A stretch of 64,000 nucleotides of DNA from M3007 sp031425035 (GCA_031425035.1 JANPIN010000061.1:37695-101694), one strand, 5' to 3'. Counted from the stretch's first letter, positions 1-8,597 are shown. Notes: generated by a model not told the origin, from the letters alone. Numbers and translations: made by a program.

Positions 1-943
1 GGGGCTTGTTCTTCAGATGAGATTGTGCGAAATCCGGGAATTTAAAGAAGTCGAAGTTGTTGTGATAACGGCCTTCGGGCAGGATATCGTTTTTACTCAG
101 CTCGAACATTTCCTGCAGGTGGGCCAGCAGAAAGGGCGGCATTTCCCGGTCGTATACAAAACGGCTGGCAGGCCCTACCTGGCGTTTTTGCAGACTGGAT
201 TTGATCTTTTGGACCAGGTTGCCGGAGTATTCGTCATCGATATACAGTTCGGCGTCGCGGGTCAGTTTGATCGAATAGGTATCCTGAATGTCGTAGCCCG
301 GGAACAACCAGCTCACCGAGTGGCGCACAATATCGTCGAGCAGAATCACGTCGTGCCGGTCGCCGCTGGAAGGCAGCGGAATAAAGCGCGGTAACTGATC
401 GGAGGGAATCGAGACCAGCGCAAATTCACTTTCGATCAGCGGCTTTTTTTTCTGGCGCAGGTGGACGGCCAGGTAGAGGTGCGCATTGGCCAGGAAGGGC
501 CGGATGCGACGTTTGATCAGCAGCACCGGCATTACGAAGGGCAGCAGATTATCGTGAAAATAATTCTCCACAAAACGCTGCTGTTCGGCATTTAAATCCA
601 GGCGGCGCAGAATATGAATATGCTGTTTACGCAGCTCCGGGACGATCTGTTCGCCGAAAATCTGCGACACTTCTTCCTGCTGCTGATTCACAATGCGGTG
701 AATTTCACGCAGCAGTTCGCGCGGGTCGAAGTCGAGCTGGGCCTTGGTCTTTTTGCCCACTTTTTTCAGGTTGCGAATACCGGCGACCCGGATCCGGAAA
801 AACTCGTCCAGATTAGAAGAATAAATGGCCAGGAACTTTAGTCGTTCGAGCAGCGGCACCGCCGGATCTTTTGCTTCTTGTAAGACCCGGTAGTTAAAAG
901 ATAACCAGGAAATATCACGGTAGGTATTAGGCAGGGATTGCAT
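1..943 (-). CDS. ppk1: Polyphosphate kinase 1, N-terminal part (cut by window edge)
   Basis: Ppk1 reversibly polymerises the gamma-phosphate of ATP into inorganic polyphosphate. Reading the minus strand from the ATG at 943 gives about 314 residues with no stop before the window edge, so the C-terminal catalytic half (autophosphorylated His) lies outside. The visible part matches the Ppk1 N-terminal and head domains: it opens with RDISWLSFNYRVLQEA, then LLERLKFLAIYSSNLDEFFR (residues 31-50). Asn44 sits where the family's ATP-base-binding Asn is found. The middle contains the usual LPFVMPVLLIKRRIRPF stretch. Read manually from the reverse complement. No accessory gene such as ppx is adjacent; the next gene upstream is an unrelated DUF72 protein on the same strand. 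Confidence 0.93.
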   Translation of the reverse strand, partial: MQSLPNTYRDISWLSFNYRVLQEAKDPAVPLLERLKFLAIYSSNLDEFFRIRVAGIRNLKKVGKKTKAQLDFDPRELLREIHRIVNQQQEEVSQIFGEQIVPELRKQHIHILRRLDLNAEQQRFVENYFHDNLLPFVMPVLLIKRRIRPFLANAHLYLAVHLRQKKKPLIESEFALVSIPSDQLPRFIPLPSSGDRHDVILLDDIVRHSVSWLFPGYDIQDTYSIKLTRDAELYIDDEYSGNLVQKIKSSLQKRQVGPASRFVYDREMPPFLLAHLQEMFELSKNDILPEGRYHNNFDFFKFPDFAQSHLKNKP

Positions 944-1092
944 CTATATGAAGATAATATTTGGGCATGGTGGAGGCAGAATTGCACAAATGTGCAGCTT
1001 TAAGCGAAAAAACTGCCTAGCTCCGTGGAAAATGCTTGTTTGATAACCAAGATTTAACACAGTTTGGAAAAAACAGCGATGATAAAGCGCGC

Positions 1093-2007
1093 TCAAAACA
1101 GTGTACCCTGCCGGGCGGGCGGTGGAACCGGGTGTGGACCGCGCATCTGGACGTCCGGCATGCGGGCCGCAAAAGTTTCGGCACAATAGGCCGCCAGATC
1201 GGGCGCCAGGATGTTTTCCGGTTCATGGGTGAAAAAGTAGGCTTCCTGTAGTCCGGCCTCGAACCAGCGCGCCAAACGTTCGGACCAGGCCTGAATACGG
1301 GTATAATCGGTGGGGTCCAACCCATTGCCCACAAAACGGATCAGCACGCGTTCGTTGCTGAGCTGCATGTGGCAAACGTCGCGGCGGCCGGCTACATCGG
1401 TGATCAAACTCGACCTGTCGTGGTCGCGCAGGAGCTGGAAAAATGTCCGCGTCGTGGCCGGGTCTTGAAAGAAAGATTCGTGACGCACTTCTACCGCCAG
1501 GGGCAGGCTATTGGGAAACATATCCAGAAAACGGCTGAGCAGCGGCATTTCCCGGCTGCTGAAATAAGGCGGCAACTGCAAAAAGCAGCAACCCATTTTT
1601 TCCTGCAAACCCTGGATCATGTCGGCGAAAAAAGGGGTCTGGCCGTCGCGTAGCCCCAGGTCCGGCTCGTGGCTGATGGTCTGCGGAATTTTCGGGCAGA
1701 ATCGAAAGTCCGCCGGGGTTTCTTCCCGCCAGCGATCCACCGTAGCCAGGTCGGGAATGCGGTAGTGGGTAGTGTTATGCTCGATGGTGTTGAACTGCTG
1801 CCCGTAATGTCGCAGGAAATCTTTCTCTTTTGTCCCCGCCGGGTACCATTTACCGACCCATTCCCTGGTGTTATAACCGGTGGGACCAATATGCAGGGCA
1901 GGTGGCTGCGCAGGCGTAATGGCGGCTAAAACCTCCGCGTTTTGCGGCGGGTCGGCCGGGAGATGAAAATCCACGCCGTCCAGGGATGCTAATTTTCCGA
2001 ACTTCAT
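1093..2007 (-). CDS. DUF72 (YecE-like) family protein
   Basis: 304 residues, about the family's normal length. DUF72 proteins adopt a TIM-barrel-like fold; their biochemical role is not established. Recognisable segments are LHIGPTGYNTREWVGKWYP (about residues 38-56), corresponding to the family's IG-T-G-W...FYP opening, then HYGQQFNTIEHNTTHYRIP, RFCPKIPQTISHE, FLQLPPYFS and VEVRHESFF (the conserved E-R-SF element). The N-terminal 35 residues precede the domain and are not recognised. The ATG at 2007 is kept because it begins just after the regulator gene ends. Spacing to the regulator (stop at 2029) is 21 nt on the same strand, so the two may be co-transcribed, but no functional link is evident. 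Confidence 0.85.
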   Translation of the reverse strand: MKFGKLASLDGVDFHLPADPPQNAEVLAAITPAQPPALHIGPTGYNTREWVGKWYPAGTKEKDFLRHYGQQFNTIEHNTTHYRIPDLATVDRWREETPADFRFCPKIPQTISHEPDLGLRDGQTPFFADMIQGLQEKMGCCFLQLPPYFSSREMPLLSRFLDMFPNSLPLAVEVRHESFFQDPATTRTFFQLLRDHDRSSLITDVAGRRDVCHMQLSNERVLIRFVGNGLDPTDYTRIQAWSERLARWFEAGLQEAYFFTHEPENILAPDLAAYCAETFAARMPDVQMRGPHPVPPPARQGTLF

Positions 2008-2028
2008 GATGGAGAGGGGTCAAAACCG

Positions 2029-2712
2029 CTAATTCGTAAATTTATACCCCACGCCCCGGATGGAATGAAAATACCGCGGGGTTTTGGGATCTTCCTCAAA
2101 ATATTTGCGGAAAGCGAGGATGAAATTATCGATGGTGCGGGTACTGGGGAACACGTCGTACCCCCAGACGGCCTGCAGGATCTGGTTGCGGCTGACGACC
2201 TCGTTTTTGCGTTCGACGAGGAGCTTGAGCAGCATGGCTTCCTTTTTCGTGAGCATGATCTGATCGCCGCGCCAGGTCGTCGCTTCGAAGGTGTTGAAAT
2301 TCACCTGATTATTACCGAATTCATATAGGTCCAGCGCCTCGCCTTTTACCCGCTGGCTACGGCGCAGCAGATTCGTGACCCGCAGCAGTAGTTCTTCCAG
2401 GTTGAAGGGTTTGGTGAGATAGTCGTCCGCTCCTTTTTTCAGGCCGGTCACCCGGTCCTGGGCCATGTCTTTGGCGGTGAGCAGCAGAATGGGCACCTCG
2501 GCGTTGGTCAGGCGGACTTGCTCGGTGATGGTAAAACCGTCCAGATCGGGCAGCATTACGTCGAGCAGCAACAGGTCGAAATGTTGGTTTCGCGTGTACT
2601 CCAGGGCTTTTTTGCCGTTGCCCGTACTCACCACTTCATGGCCTTCCAATTCGAGGTTGAGGCGGACAACATCGCGAATACTTTCTTCATCTTCCACAAG
2701 TAGAATGCGCAT
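2029..2712 (-). CDS. OmpR/PhoB-family response regulator (orphan)
   Basis: 227 residues. Receiver domain (1-120): MRILLVEDEE with the acidic pair at E7/D8, phospho-acceptor Asp51 in LLLLDVMLP, and the conserved LTKPF lysine near residue 101. Winged-helix DNA-binding domain (about 130-227): LTKKEAMLLKLLVERKNEVVSR...WGYDVFPSTRTIDNFILAFRKYFEEDP...IRGVGYKF, typical of OmpR/PhoB. The longer frame starting at 2772 adds 20 residues outside the family pattern, so the ATG at 2712 is chosen. No histidine kinase is adjacent; the only kinase in the window is the bacteriophytochrome 7 kb away, and pairing with it would be speculation. Confidence 0.92.
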   Translation of the reverse strand: MRILLVEDEESIRDVVRLNLELEGHEVVSTGNGKKALEYTRNQHFDLLLLDVMLPDLDGFTITEQVRLTNAEVPILLLTAKDMAQDRVTGLKKGADDYLTKPFNLEELLLRVTNLLRRSQRVKGEALDLYEFGNNQVNFNTFEATTWRGDQIMLTKKEAMLLKLLVERKNEVVSRNQILQAVWGYDVFPSTRTIDNFILAFRKYFEEDPKTPRYFHSIRGVGYKFTN

Positions 2713-2864
2713 ACGTATAATTTCAAGGTACAAAAATGAATATGTACGCAACAAAGCGCACACCGGATTCAAACAATTACGGGCTTTTAACAGCGTTTTT
2801 GCTGCTTCGTTGAGTGAAAGTCATTTTCAGGTCAGTAAGTTTTAAAAAAATGTAAAAACATGGC

Positions 2865-2894
2865 TTTGTTTTCTGAAAAAGCGGACTACCTTTG
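2865..2894 (+). promoter_or_regulatory. Bacteroidota-type promoter of rpmH
   Basis: TTTG at 2865-2868, an 18-nt spacer, then TACCTTTG at 2887-2894. This matches the Bacteroidota primary sigma consensus (-33 TTTG, -7 TAnnTTTG). Predicted start of transcription is around 2900, leaving a leader of about 40 nt before the rpmH ATG. It is the best-formed promoter in the window. Confidence 0.7.
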
Positions 2895-2939
2895 CGCTCC
2901 AAAATTTTGACATTAGCATTCAATCACGTTCGATAAGCG

Positions 2940-3101
2940 ATGAAACGTACCTACCAACCATCCCGCCGCGCCCGTAAAAACAAACACGGTTTCCGTGAGC
3001 GCATGGAATCCAAGAATGGCCGCAAACTGCTTTCCCGCCGCCGCAAACAAGGCCGCCGGAAATTATCCGTTTCTGACGAACGGCAAAAACTGTTGAAGTA
3101 A
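2940..3101 (+). CDS. rpmH: 50S ribosomal protein L34
   Basis: 53 residues beginning MKRTYQPSRRARKNKHGFRE and continuing with RMESKNGRKLLSRRRKQGRR, the classic L34 sequence: very basic, slightly longer than the 44-46 residues of proteobacterial L34, as is common in Bacteroidota. It is a structural protein of the large ribosomal subunit. The ATG at 2940 follows a strong TTTG/TACCTTTG promoter. rnpA follows 265 nt downstream in the usual rpmH-rnpA order, but with a hairpin terminator between them. Confidence 0.97.
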   Translation: MKRTYQPSRRARKNKHGFRERMESKNGRKLLSRRRKQGRRKLSVSDERQKLLK

Positions 3102-3163
3102 AAGCAATTGGCAGTCCAGCTCATCGGACTGTGTTCTATAAACATTTGGCTTTTTCTGAATTC

Positions 3164-3203
3164 AGGCTTCCGGGGTGGTATCCATCCCGGAAGCCTTATT
3201 TTT
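3164..3203 (+). terminator. Intrinsic terminator after rpmH
   Basis: Perfect 11-bp stem AGGCTTCCGGG (3164-3174) / CCCGGAAGCCT (3186-3196), 11-nt loop, followed by TATTTTTG. It lies between rpmH and rnpA, so rnpA probably needs its own promoter or partial read-through. Confidence 0.8.
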
Positions 3204-3366
3204 GTGTCAGGCCCCAAGCCAGGGCGAATGCGTCAAATAGATGTTTGCCGACCGGTGATGGAAAGAATGATGATTGGCGATTTCATTCATCGTGTTAATC
3301 ATCTGAAGTTGACATCCCTTCGACCATTCTGCCTAAAATTTAGTGCCGCCAACCACTCATATCATT

Positions 3367-3768
3367 ATGCTCCCGGCCGATCCTCCACTTCCACTGACCT
3401 TTACCCGCGCTGAACGACTGAAAAGCCGCAAGCTCATCGGTAGTTTGTTCAAAGGCGGTGAATCGCTGGTCGCCTATCCCCTGCGGGTGGTCTGGACTTT
3501 GCTGCCGGCCGAGGTCGTGACCGAATTCCCGGCGCAGTTATCGATTTCGGTCAGCAAACGCCTGTTCAAAACGGCAGTGCAGCGCAACCGCCTGAAACGC
3601 CAGATCCGGGAAGCTTACCGGCTGCAGAAGGCCGTTTTTTATGAAAAACTAGGGGATAGGCGCATCGCTATCATGCTGATGTACATTGCCAAGGAACCGC
3701 TGCCGTATGCGGAGATCGAATCGGGTATGCGCAAAATGATCCGCAAATTTCCGGAGGTAGCAGGCTGA
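3367..3768 (+). CDS. rnpA: Ribonuclease P protein component
   Basis: 133 residues. RnpA is the basic protein cofactor of RNase P, which matures tRNA 5' ends together with the RNA subunit. The family pattern is clear: FTRAERLKSRKLIGSLFKGG near the N-terminus, a central beta segment (YPLRVVWTLL), then the RNR signature in ISVSKRLFKTAVQRNRLKRQ and IREAYRL. An in-frame GTG at 3343 would add eight residues; the ATG at 3367 is preferred because the family begins close to this point. The position downstream of rpmH is canonical. The terminator at 3778-3813 closes the unit. Confidence 0.95.
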   Translation: MLPADPPLPLTFTRAERLKSRKLIGSLFKGGESLVAYPLRVVWTLLPAEVVTEFPAQLSISVSKRLFKTAVQRNRLKRQIREAYRLQKAVFYEKLGDRRIAIMLMYIAKEPLPYAEIESGMRKMIRKFPEVAG

Positions 3769-3777
3769 AAAACAAAA

Positions 3778-3813
3778 ACGCAGGTCTCCGGAGAGTACCT
3801 GCGTTTCGTTTTT
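3778..3813 (+). terminator. Intrinsic terminator after rnpA
   Basis: 8-bp stem ACGCAGGT (3778-3785) / ACCTGCGT (3797-3804) with the T-rich tail TTCGTTTTT. It ends directly against the 3' end of the oppositely oriented tRNA gene. The A-run before the stem could also let it act on the minus strand for the tRNA. Confidence 0.75.
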
Positions 3814-3814
3814 G

Positions 3815-3888
3815 TAGCGCGGGGGAGACTTGAACTCCCGACCTCGCGATTATGAATCGCGCGCTCTAACCAGCTGAGCTATCGCGCC
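3815..3888 (-). tRNA. tRNA-Met (CAT anticodon)
   Basis: The 74-nt cloverleaf reads on the minus strand as GGCGCGA / TA / D-arm GCTC-AGCTGGTTA-GAGC / G / anticodon arm CGCGA-TTCATAA-TCGCG / AGGTC / T-arm GGGAG-TTCAAGT-CTCCC / CCGCGCT / A. The anticodon is CAT. The acceptor stem has a G1-T72 wobble and an A7-C66 mismatch. No CCA is encoded. A CAT anticodon can be elongator Met, initiator Met or lysidine-modified Ile2. The G1-T72 pair and the anticodon stem without three consecutive G-C pairs argue against the initiator; Met versus Ile2 is not settled. Confidence 0.93.
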
Positions 3889-4009
3889 TTTTTGCCAAAG
3901 CGGACGCAAAGATAAAAACAGCGGGACCGAAATAACAAGCCGAAAGGAAAGTTTTTAACGTCTTTATCGATTTGCGCTTACAAAGGCTGGCAATTAAAAA
4001 CAAAAAGTT

Positions 4010-4017
4010 TATGTTTG
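4010..4017 (+). promoter_or_regulatory. -7 element TATGTTTG upstream of NUC1 nuclease
   Basis: TATGTTTG matches TAnnTTTG and lies 20 nt before the ATG at 4037. No clear TTTG at the -33 position, so only the -7 element is supported. Confidence 0.45.
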
Positions 4018-4036
4018 CCCCAACAAATTCTTTTTG

Positions 4037-4972
4037 ATGGCACGTACTTCCTCCGCTGATTCGGGCGGCTTTCTGTTTAAAACCGGCATTTTTGCCGTAC
4101 TCGCCGCCGCCGCGTTTTGGGTGTTCAACCAGTTCTCCGGTAAAAAAACGCCGGACGACGAGGTGGTGCGCACCGAACTGCCTACCGATCATCCCTTACC
4201 AACGGATCGGCCTATGCTGCCTTCGGTAGCTGCCGGCGAGTTCACCGTACCCGATGCTATTTTGCCCGCGCCCAGCCTGGTTGGGGAGGTTGTGCATCAT
4301 ACTTATTACACGCTGAGTTATCTCGAAGACCATGAGCAGGCCGAATGGGTCGCCTATGAACTCACCCGTGACCGCCTGAACGAAAACTGGGTGGCCCGCA
4401 CCAACAGTTTCCAGCCGGACCCGGCCGTGCGGACAGAAAGCGCTACGCCGCGCGATTATAACGTCAGTGGTTACGATAAGGGCCATTTATGCCCGGCTGC
4501 GGACATGGGTTTTAGCGAGCAGGCGATGGAAGAGAGTTTCCTGATGAGCAACATGAGTCCGCAGGTGCCCGCTTTCAACATGGGTGTTTGGCGCGAACTG
4601 GAGGAGCTGACCCGCGACTGGGCCCGGAAGTTCGGTCATCTGTACGTGGTCACCGGCCCCATCCTGAGTCAACCCGCACTGGGCCAGATCGGTTTTAGTA
4701 AAGTGACGGTGCCGTCCTATTATTATAAAGTGCTGCTGGCGCCGGATCAACACCGCGCCATCGGTTTCATGCTGCCCAACCAGGTGAGTACCCGCCCGGT
4801 ACTGGACTATGCCTACAGCATCGATCAGGTGGAAAAGAGTACGGGCCTGGACTTTTTTCCGCAAATATTAAAGGGCCTGGACGAAGAACTGGAAGGCTCG
4901 CTGGATAAAGCTGCCTGGCCCGTAAATAAAAAGCGCTACCAGGAAAGGCTGATGACCTGGAATAAAAATTAA
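4037..4972 (+). CDS. DNA/RNA non-specific endonuclease (NUC1 family), membrane-anchored
   Basis: 311 residues. NUC1-family enzymes are beta-beta-alpha-metal nucleases that cut DNA and RNA with a Mg-bound active site. The catalytic motif is YDKGHLCPAADM, with His150 in the DRGH position (Arg replaced by Lys, which occurs in Bacteroidota members). The metal-binding Asn region follows as SNMSPQVPAFNMGVW. One hydrophobic helix near residues 14-30 (GIFAVLAAAAFWVF) indicates a signal anchor, placing the nuclease domain outside the cytoplasm after a Pro/Thr-rich linker. The ATG at 4037 is used; the frame also has a TTG one codon earlier. Role is likely nutritional or degradative nucleic-acid turnover; no immunity gene is adjacent. 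Confidence 0.9.
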   Translation: MARTSSADSGGFLFKTGIFAVLAAAAFWVFNQFSGKKTPDDEVVRTELPTDHPLPTDRPMLPSVAAGEFTVPDAILPAPSLVGEVVHHTYYTLSYLEDHEQAEWVAYELTRDRLNENWVARTNSFQPDPAVRTESATPRDYNVSGYDKGHLCPAADMGFSEQAMEESFLMSNMSPQVPAFNMGVWRELEELTRDWARKFGHLYVVTGPILSQPALGQIGFSKVTVPSYYYKVLLAPDQHRAIGFMLPNQVSTRPVLDYAYSIDQVEKSTGLDFFPQILKGLDEELEGSLDKAAWPVNKKRYQERLMTWNKN

Positions 4973-5051
4973 GCACTCTGCCGGACACAGACTATAGGAG
5001 CACGGCTGCACGTTTTTGGTGACCTTTGCCGCCATTCCGTTCAGCAACCCT

Positions 5052-5675
5052 ATGCGTATGTTTTCGACCAGCAAAATCCTTCTATTCAGCAGCCTGTTGT
5101 CTACTTTGTTTCTCCTCTGCCTGACCGCCTGTGAAGAGCGGGTGGAAGTGCCCAAACCGCGGGCTTATCCACGCGTGGTATATCCGGAAAAAGCGTATAA
5201 ACCTTTTGATGCGAGTTACTGCAATTTCACATTCGATATGCCTGCTTACGCCACTATCGAGCAGGATACCGCCTTTTTTGAGGAAAAACCGCGCGATCAA
5301 TGCTGGTTCAATCTCACCGTGCCCAGCTTGAATGCGAAAATCTACTGCTCTTACTATCCGCTCAAGAGCCGCAAGGATTTTGATGAACTGGTCGCGGACG
5401 CCTTTAAAATGTCCCAGTATCATAACATCAAAGCCAGCTACATCGAGGAAGTGCCGATCCACCGGGATGCCGACCACGTGCATGGCGTCGTGTTCAACGT
5501 GGAAGGGCCAGTCGCCTCTTCTTATCAGTTCTTCCTCTCCGATTCTACGCACCATTTTTTGCGTGGCGCCCTGTATTTCAACTCCCTGGCCCGGCCGGAT
5601 TCTCTGGCGCCGGTGGTGAAGTTTATGAAGGAGGATTTGAATCGGCTGGTGGAGACGGTGAAATGGAATAAATGA
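5052..5675 (+). CDS. gldD: Gliding motility lipoprotein GldD
   Basis: 207 residues. GldD is one of the lipoproteins required for gliding and for function of the T9SS-linked motility machinery in Bacteroidota. The N-terminus is a lipoprotein signal with lipobox LTAC (Cys27), followed by the family's PKPRAYPRVVYPEKAY segment and conserved blocks CNFTFDMPAYA, CWFNLTVPSLNAKIYCSYYP and YFNSLARPDSLAPVVKFMKEDL. The ATG at 5052 is chosen over the frame's earlier start because it gives a compact lipoprotein signal. The stop codon (5673-5675) is the first triplet of a 31-bp perfect palindrome. Its presence fits the several T9SS cargo genes in this window. Confidence 0.93.
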   Translation: MRMFSTSKILLFSSLLSTLFLLCLTACEERVEVPKPRAYPRVVYPEKAYKPFDASYCNFTFDMPAYATIEQDTAFFEEKPRDQCWFNLTVPSLNAKIYCSYYPLKSRKDFDELVADAFKMSQYHNIKASYIEEVPIHRDADHVHGVVFNVEGPVASSYQFFLSDSTHHFLRGALYFNSLARPDSLAPVVKFMKEDLNRLVETVKWNK

Positions 5676-5737
5676 TGGTGCTCCTTTTAGTGATAGTCTC
5701 ACTTTGAGTGAGACTATCACTAAAAGGAGCACCATCA
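5673..5737. terminator. 65-nt perfect palindrome, probable bidirectional terminator
   Basis: Left arm 5673-5703 and right arm 5707-5737 are exact reverse complements over 31 bp with a 3-nt loop (TTG). It starts at the gldD stop codon and ends one base before the stop codon of the convergent 5739-8597 gene. The stem includes CTCCTTTTAGTGATAGTCTC. There is no T-run after it, so its role as a terminator is inferred from position and stem strength. Confidence 0.7.
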
Positions 5738-5738
5738 C

Positions 5739-8597
5739 TTACTCCACTACCACTTTCCTCCGCACAACTCCCTGATCTCCACTTACTTCCAGCCAGTACA
5801 CCCCGGCCGGATAAGCGCTCAGATCACCTTTCCACTGTAGTTGACCAGCGGCTGATTGCAGGTGCTGGCTCTGGAGCCGGGCGCCCTGGGCATTCAACAC
5901 AGAAACGGTGTACTGCCCACCCGCGAAATCGGGCATGTCAAAGCGCAGGGGTCCGTTCGTCGGATTGGGCGACAGGCGCAGATTAGCGGCCCAGACCGGC
6001 GCAGTGGTTTGCACCAGCGTGGTGTCGACTACGGCCAGCACCGGCACACGGTCGCTGACGCAATTCTGGCCGTAAAAATCAAGTTCCCAGTCGTAGAAAT
6101 AGTAGTACCGGTCGCTGCCCAGGTTAGAGTTTTTCAGGCTGATGACTTCGGCAATCTCGTATGGATACGACACATTGTTGTCACTGCGGCGCAGTTGCGG
6201 ACCGACCGAGCCCAGGCTTTGCTGGTTCACCGATTCATCGGTGGTCAGCATCAGGTCATTGCCCACGGGCAGATCAAAATTGAGTTCCACCAGGCTAGTA
6301 CCGGTAGGGATGATCAGCGTTTTTGATTGTAAAACGACACCATCACTGCTGCGCAAATCAATTTTCCGTTCGGCAAGTTTGTTGTTGTACACCTTCACGG
6401 TGACCAGCCGGCAGGGCTTATAACAATCAAAAATGATTTGTCCGTTGTACTGGCTGCTCCCAAAGGTGGTACCACTGTGGTCAGTCATACCCGTATGCAC
6501 GTTTGGTTGATCGTACACCGTGGTCACTTCCACCCAGTAAGGCGTGGTCGTAACCAGCGCGGGCGTAACGAACGGGCTGCCGGTAAAGAGCGGAGTAGAA
6601 CCGTTGGCGCTGGTATACCAGTTCGGATCGGTACCGGTGGCCGTCAGCGTGGCCGCTGTATTAATGACTACCGTATCGCCTATGGCTACGGGAACTGGGG
6701 CCGCAAGAACTTCCACGGCAAGCGAATCCGAGGTAAAAAGGGCGCAGAGGCCCTGCGTGGTCACCGTATAACTGCCGCCACTGGCAACGGTAATACTAGG
6801 CGTAGTAGCGCCATTGCTCCATAAATAAGCGGTTGATGGCGAAGCAGTTAAGGTGAGTGAGCCGCCGGCGCAAAACAGGGTCGGTCCATCCACGACAATG
6901 CTGGGAATTTCCACGGGATCAACCGTCGTACTCAGGCCGTTCGATACGGCGCTGCAACCATCCGCATTGGTGACGGTCAGGTGGTAATTACCTGCCGCAT
7001 TTGCATTTACCATTTGGGTCGTATCGCCCGTACTCCATAAATAGGCAGAGTATCCGGCCGGGCCATTTAACTGAACACTCTGGCCGGTACATAAAACCGG
7101 CGAGCCATTAGCCGAAATGTTCACGACGGGCACGAGGCAGCCACCTTCCTGCAAATTGGCGTATTGATCGACCTCCGGCAAATACAATTTGTCCACGTGA
7201 CCAGATGGCCAGTGCACCACGACCGAATCGATCTGCGTGACCGCCCCCAGACCGAAATGGATCTGCAGCGAGTTACTGATGCCATAGCTCTCCCCCGAAC
7301 GCACTTCGCGGATCTGGGTACCGAGGGCGGTGTAGATGGTGACTTTTGCACCCACTGCCGAACGGTTGCTTTGCACCCCGCGCAGGGTCAATCCATAGAA
7401 ATGGTTTTGATTGCCGGCATTCATCCACAGGGCATCGGGAATGTTACTTGGATTGGTATAAATCTGGGCATAACCGGCATAAATATCCTGGAAGCCATCG
7501 CTGTTCAGGTCGCCGACGGCAAAACTCTCCATTTGCTGGCTGTCGAACAGACCGGGCACCAGGCTGAATGTTTTGTCGCCATTGTTATGAAAAACGTACT
7601 GGTTCGAGCCGGCGACGAGCATATCGACAAAACCGTCGTTATCAAAATCGCGAAACACGCCCTGGATCGGCAGGCCCGTGATCTTATTCAACATGCCGGC
7701 TGCTGCAGTAATATCCGTGAAATGTCCGGCGCCGTCGTTTTCCAGGATTTGGCTGGAAACGTCGTGGTTGGTGATGAAACAATCGAAATCTCCGTCGTTG
7801 TCGATATCGCCGAAATCAGCCGTCCAGCTTTGGGCGCCGATCCGCAGGTGGGCCAGATCGGTAATGTCCTGGGTGTAAGTACCATCGCCGTTGTTCCAGA
7901 ACAGTTGATTGATGCGCCGGGGATCGGTCGGATCGTTCACCCCCTGCCGGCAGTGGGCTATGTATAAATCGAGGTCGCCGTCGTTGTCAATATCGCTCCA
8001 GACCGAGCCGTAATTACCTGAATTATCGGAAGCGGGCACGGTTGAAAAATCGATCCAGTCGGGCTGGTAGGTGAAGGTGCCATCGCCGTTGTTGCCGTAA
8101 ATACGGGCACTGCCGTCATCGTGACAGATGAAAGCGTCGACCCAGCCGTCATTATTGATATCGGCGAAATTGACCCCCTGTACAAAGGTCTCCGGCGAGG
8201 AATATTCATCCGTGGTGTAGCCCGAACCATCGCCGTTGGCACGCAGGATTTTCACCCCGTCGTAGAAACCGCCGGCCAGCAGGTCGCCCATGCCGTTATT
8301 ATCCACGTCGGCGGCGCATATTCCCCACTGCGATCCGCCGTTTACGGCGCCCACTTCGAGGTGTACGAAAGGTTGATCCGGGCCGCTTTGGTGTTCAATA
8401 TTGACGACATTACCGCCGTTCATACGGGCTATATCGTCGCGCCCGTCGCCATCCATATCGAGAATGGCAATAGCCACGCCGCTATAATGTTTAACCGGGT
8501 TGAGCAGTCGGGTTTGGTTGGTGAACTTGGTTTGCGCCGTAGCGGTAAGGCTCGAAACGAGTACGAGCAGGAAGAAAAATTTTCGAAGGCAAATCAT
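5739..8597 (-). CDS. Secreted FG-GAP/VCBS repeat protein with ASPIC/UnbV domain and T9SS type A sorting domain
   Basis: 952 residues. Signal peptide ICLRKFFFLLVLVSSLTATAQ. Residues 30-400 hold at least seven calcium-binding FG-GAP-like loops (DMDGDGRDDI, DVDNNGMGDL, DINNDGWVDA, DIDNDGDLDL, DIDNDGDFDC, DFDNDGFVDM, DLNSDGFQDI), the pattern of a beta-propeller. An ASPIC/UnbV segment follows (RSAVGAKVTIYT...SLQIHFGLG...VVVHWPSG). Two Ig/PKD-like modules end in YLWSTGDTT and YLWSNGATT patterns. The C-terminus has a Por-type sorting domain starting LRLSPNPTNGPL and ending GVYWLEVSG...RRKVVVE. The frame extends upstream to 8657, but the ATG at 8597 gives the signal peptide. Predicted cell-surface or secreted protein; ligand unknown. 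Confidence 0.88.
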   Translation of the reverse strand: MICLRKFFFLLVLVSSLTATAQTKFTNQTRLLNPVKHYSGVAIAILDMDGDGRDDIARMNGGNVVNIEHQSGPDQPFVHLEVGAVNGGSQWGICAADVDNNGMGDLLAGGFYDGVKILRANGDGSGYTTDEYSSPETFVQGVNFADINNDGWVDAFICHDDGSARIYGNNGDGTFTYQPDWIDFSTVPASDNSGNYGSVWSDIDNDGDLDLYIAHCRQGVNDPTDPRRINQLFWNNGDGTYTQDITDLAHLRIGAQSWTADFGDIDNDGDFDCFITNHDVSSQILENDGAGHFTDITAAAGMLNKITGLPIQGVFRDFDNDGFVDMLVAGSNQYVFHNNGDKTFSLVPGLFDSQQMESFAVGDLNSDGFQDIYAGYAQIYTNPSNIPDALWMNAGNQNHFYGLTLRGVQSNRSAVGAKVTIYTALGTQIREVRSGESYGISNSLQIHFGLGAVTQIDSVVVHWPSGHVDKLYLPEVDQYANLQEGGCLVPVVNISANGSPVLCTGQSVQLNGPAGYSAYLWSTGDTTQMVNANAAGNYHLTVTNADGCSAVSNGLSTTVDPVEIPSIVVDGPTLFCAGGSLTLTASPSTAYLWSNGATTPSITVASGGSYTVTTQGLCALFTSDSLAVEVLAAPVPVAIGDTVVINTAATLTATGTDPNWYTSANGSTPLFTGSPFVTPALVTTTPYWVEVTTVYDQPNVHTGMTDHSGTTFGSSQYNGQIIFDCYKPCRLVTVKVYNNKLAERKIDLRSSDGVVLQSKTLIIPTGTSLVELNFDLPVGNDLMLTTDESVNQQSLGSVGPQLRRSDNNVSYPYEIAEVISLKNSNLGSDRYYYFYDWELDFYGQNCVSDRVPVLAVVDTTLVQTTAPVWAANLRLSPNPTNGPLRFDMPDFAGGQYTVSVLNAQGARLQSQHLQSAAGQLQWKGDLSAYPAGVYWLEVSGDQGVVRRKVVVE

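Noticed and set aside
1036..1929. Plus-strand frames opposite the DUF72 gene
   Set aside because: Short frames fully covered by the conserved minus-strand gene, no domain similarity.
3815..3888. Initiator tRNA-fMet
   Set aside because: The anticodon stem lacks the three consecutive G-C pairs and the acceptor start is G1-T72 instead of C1-A72.
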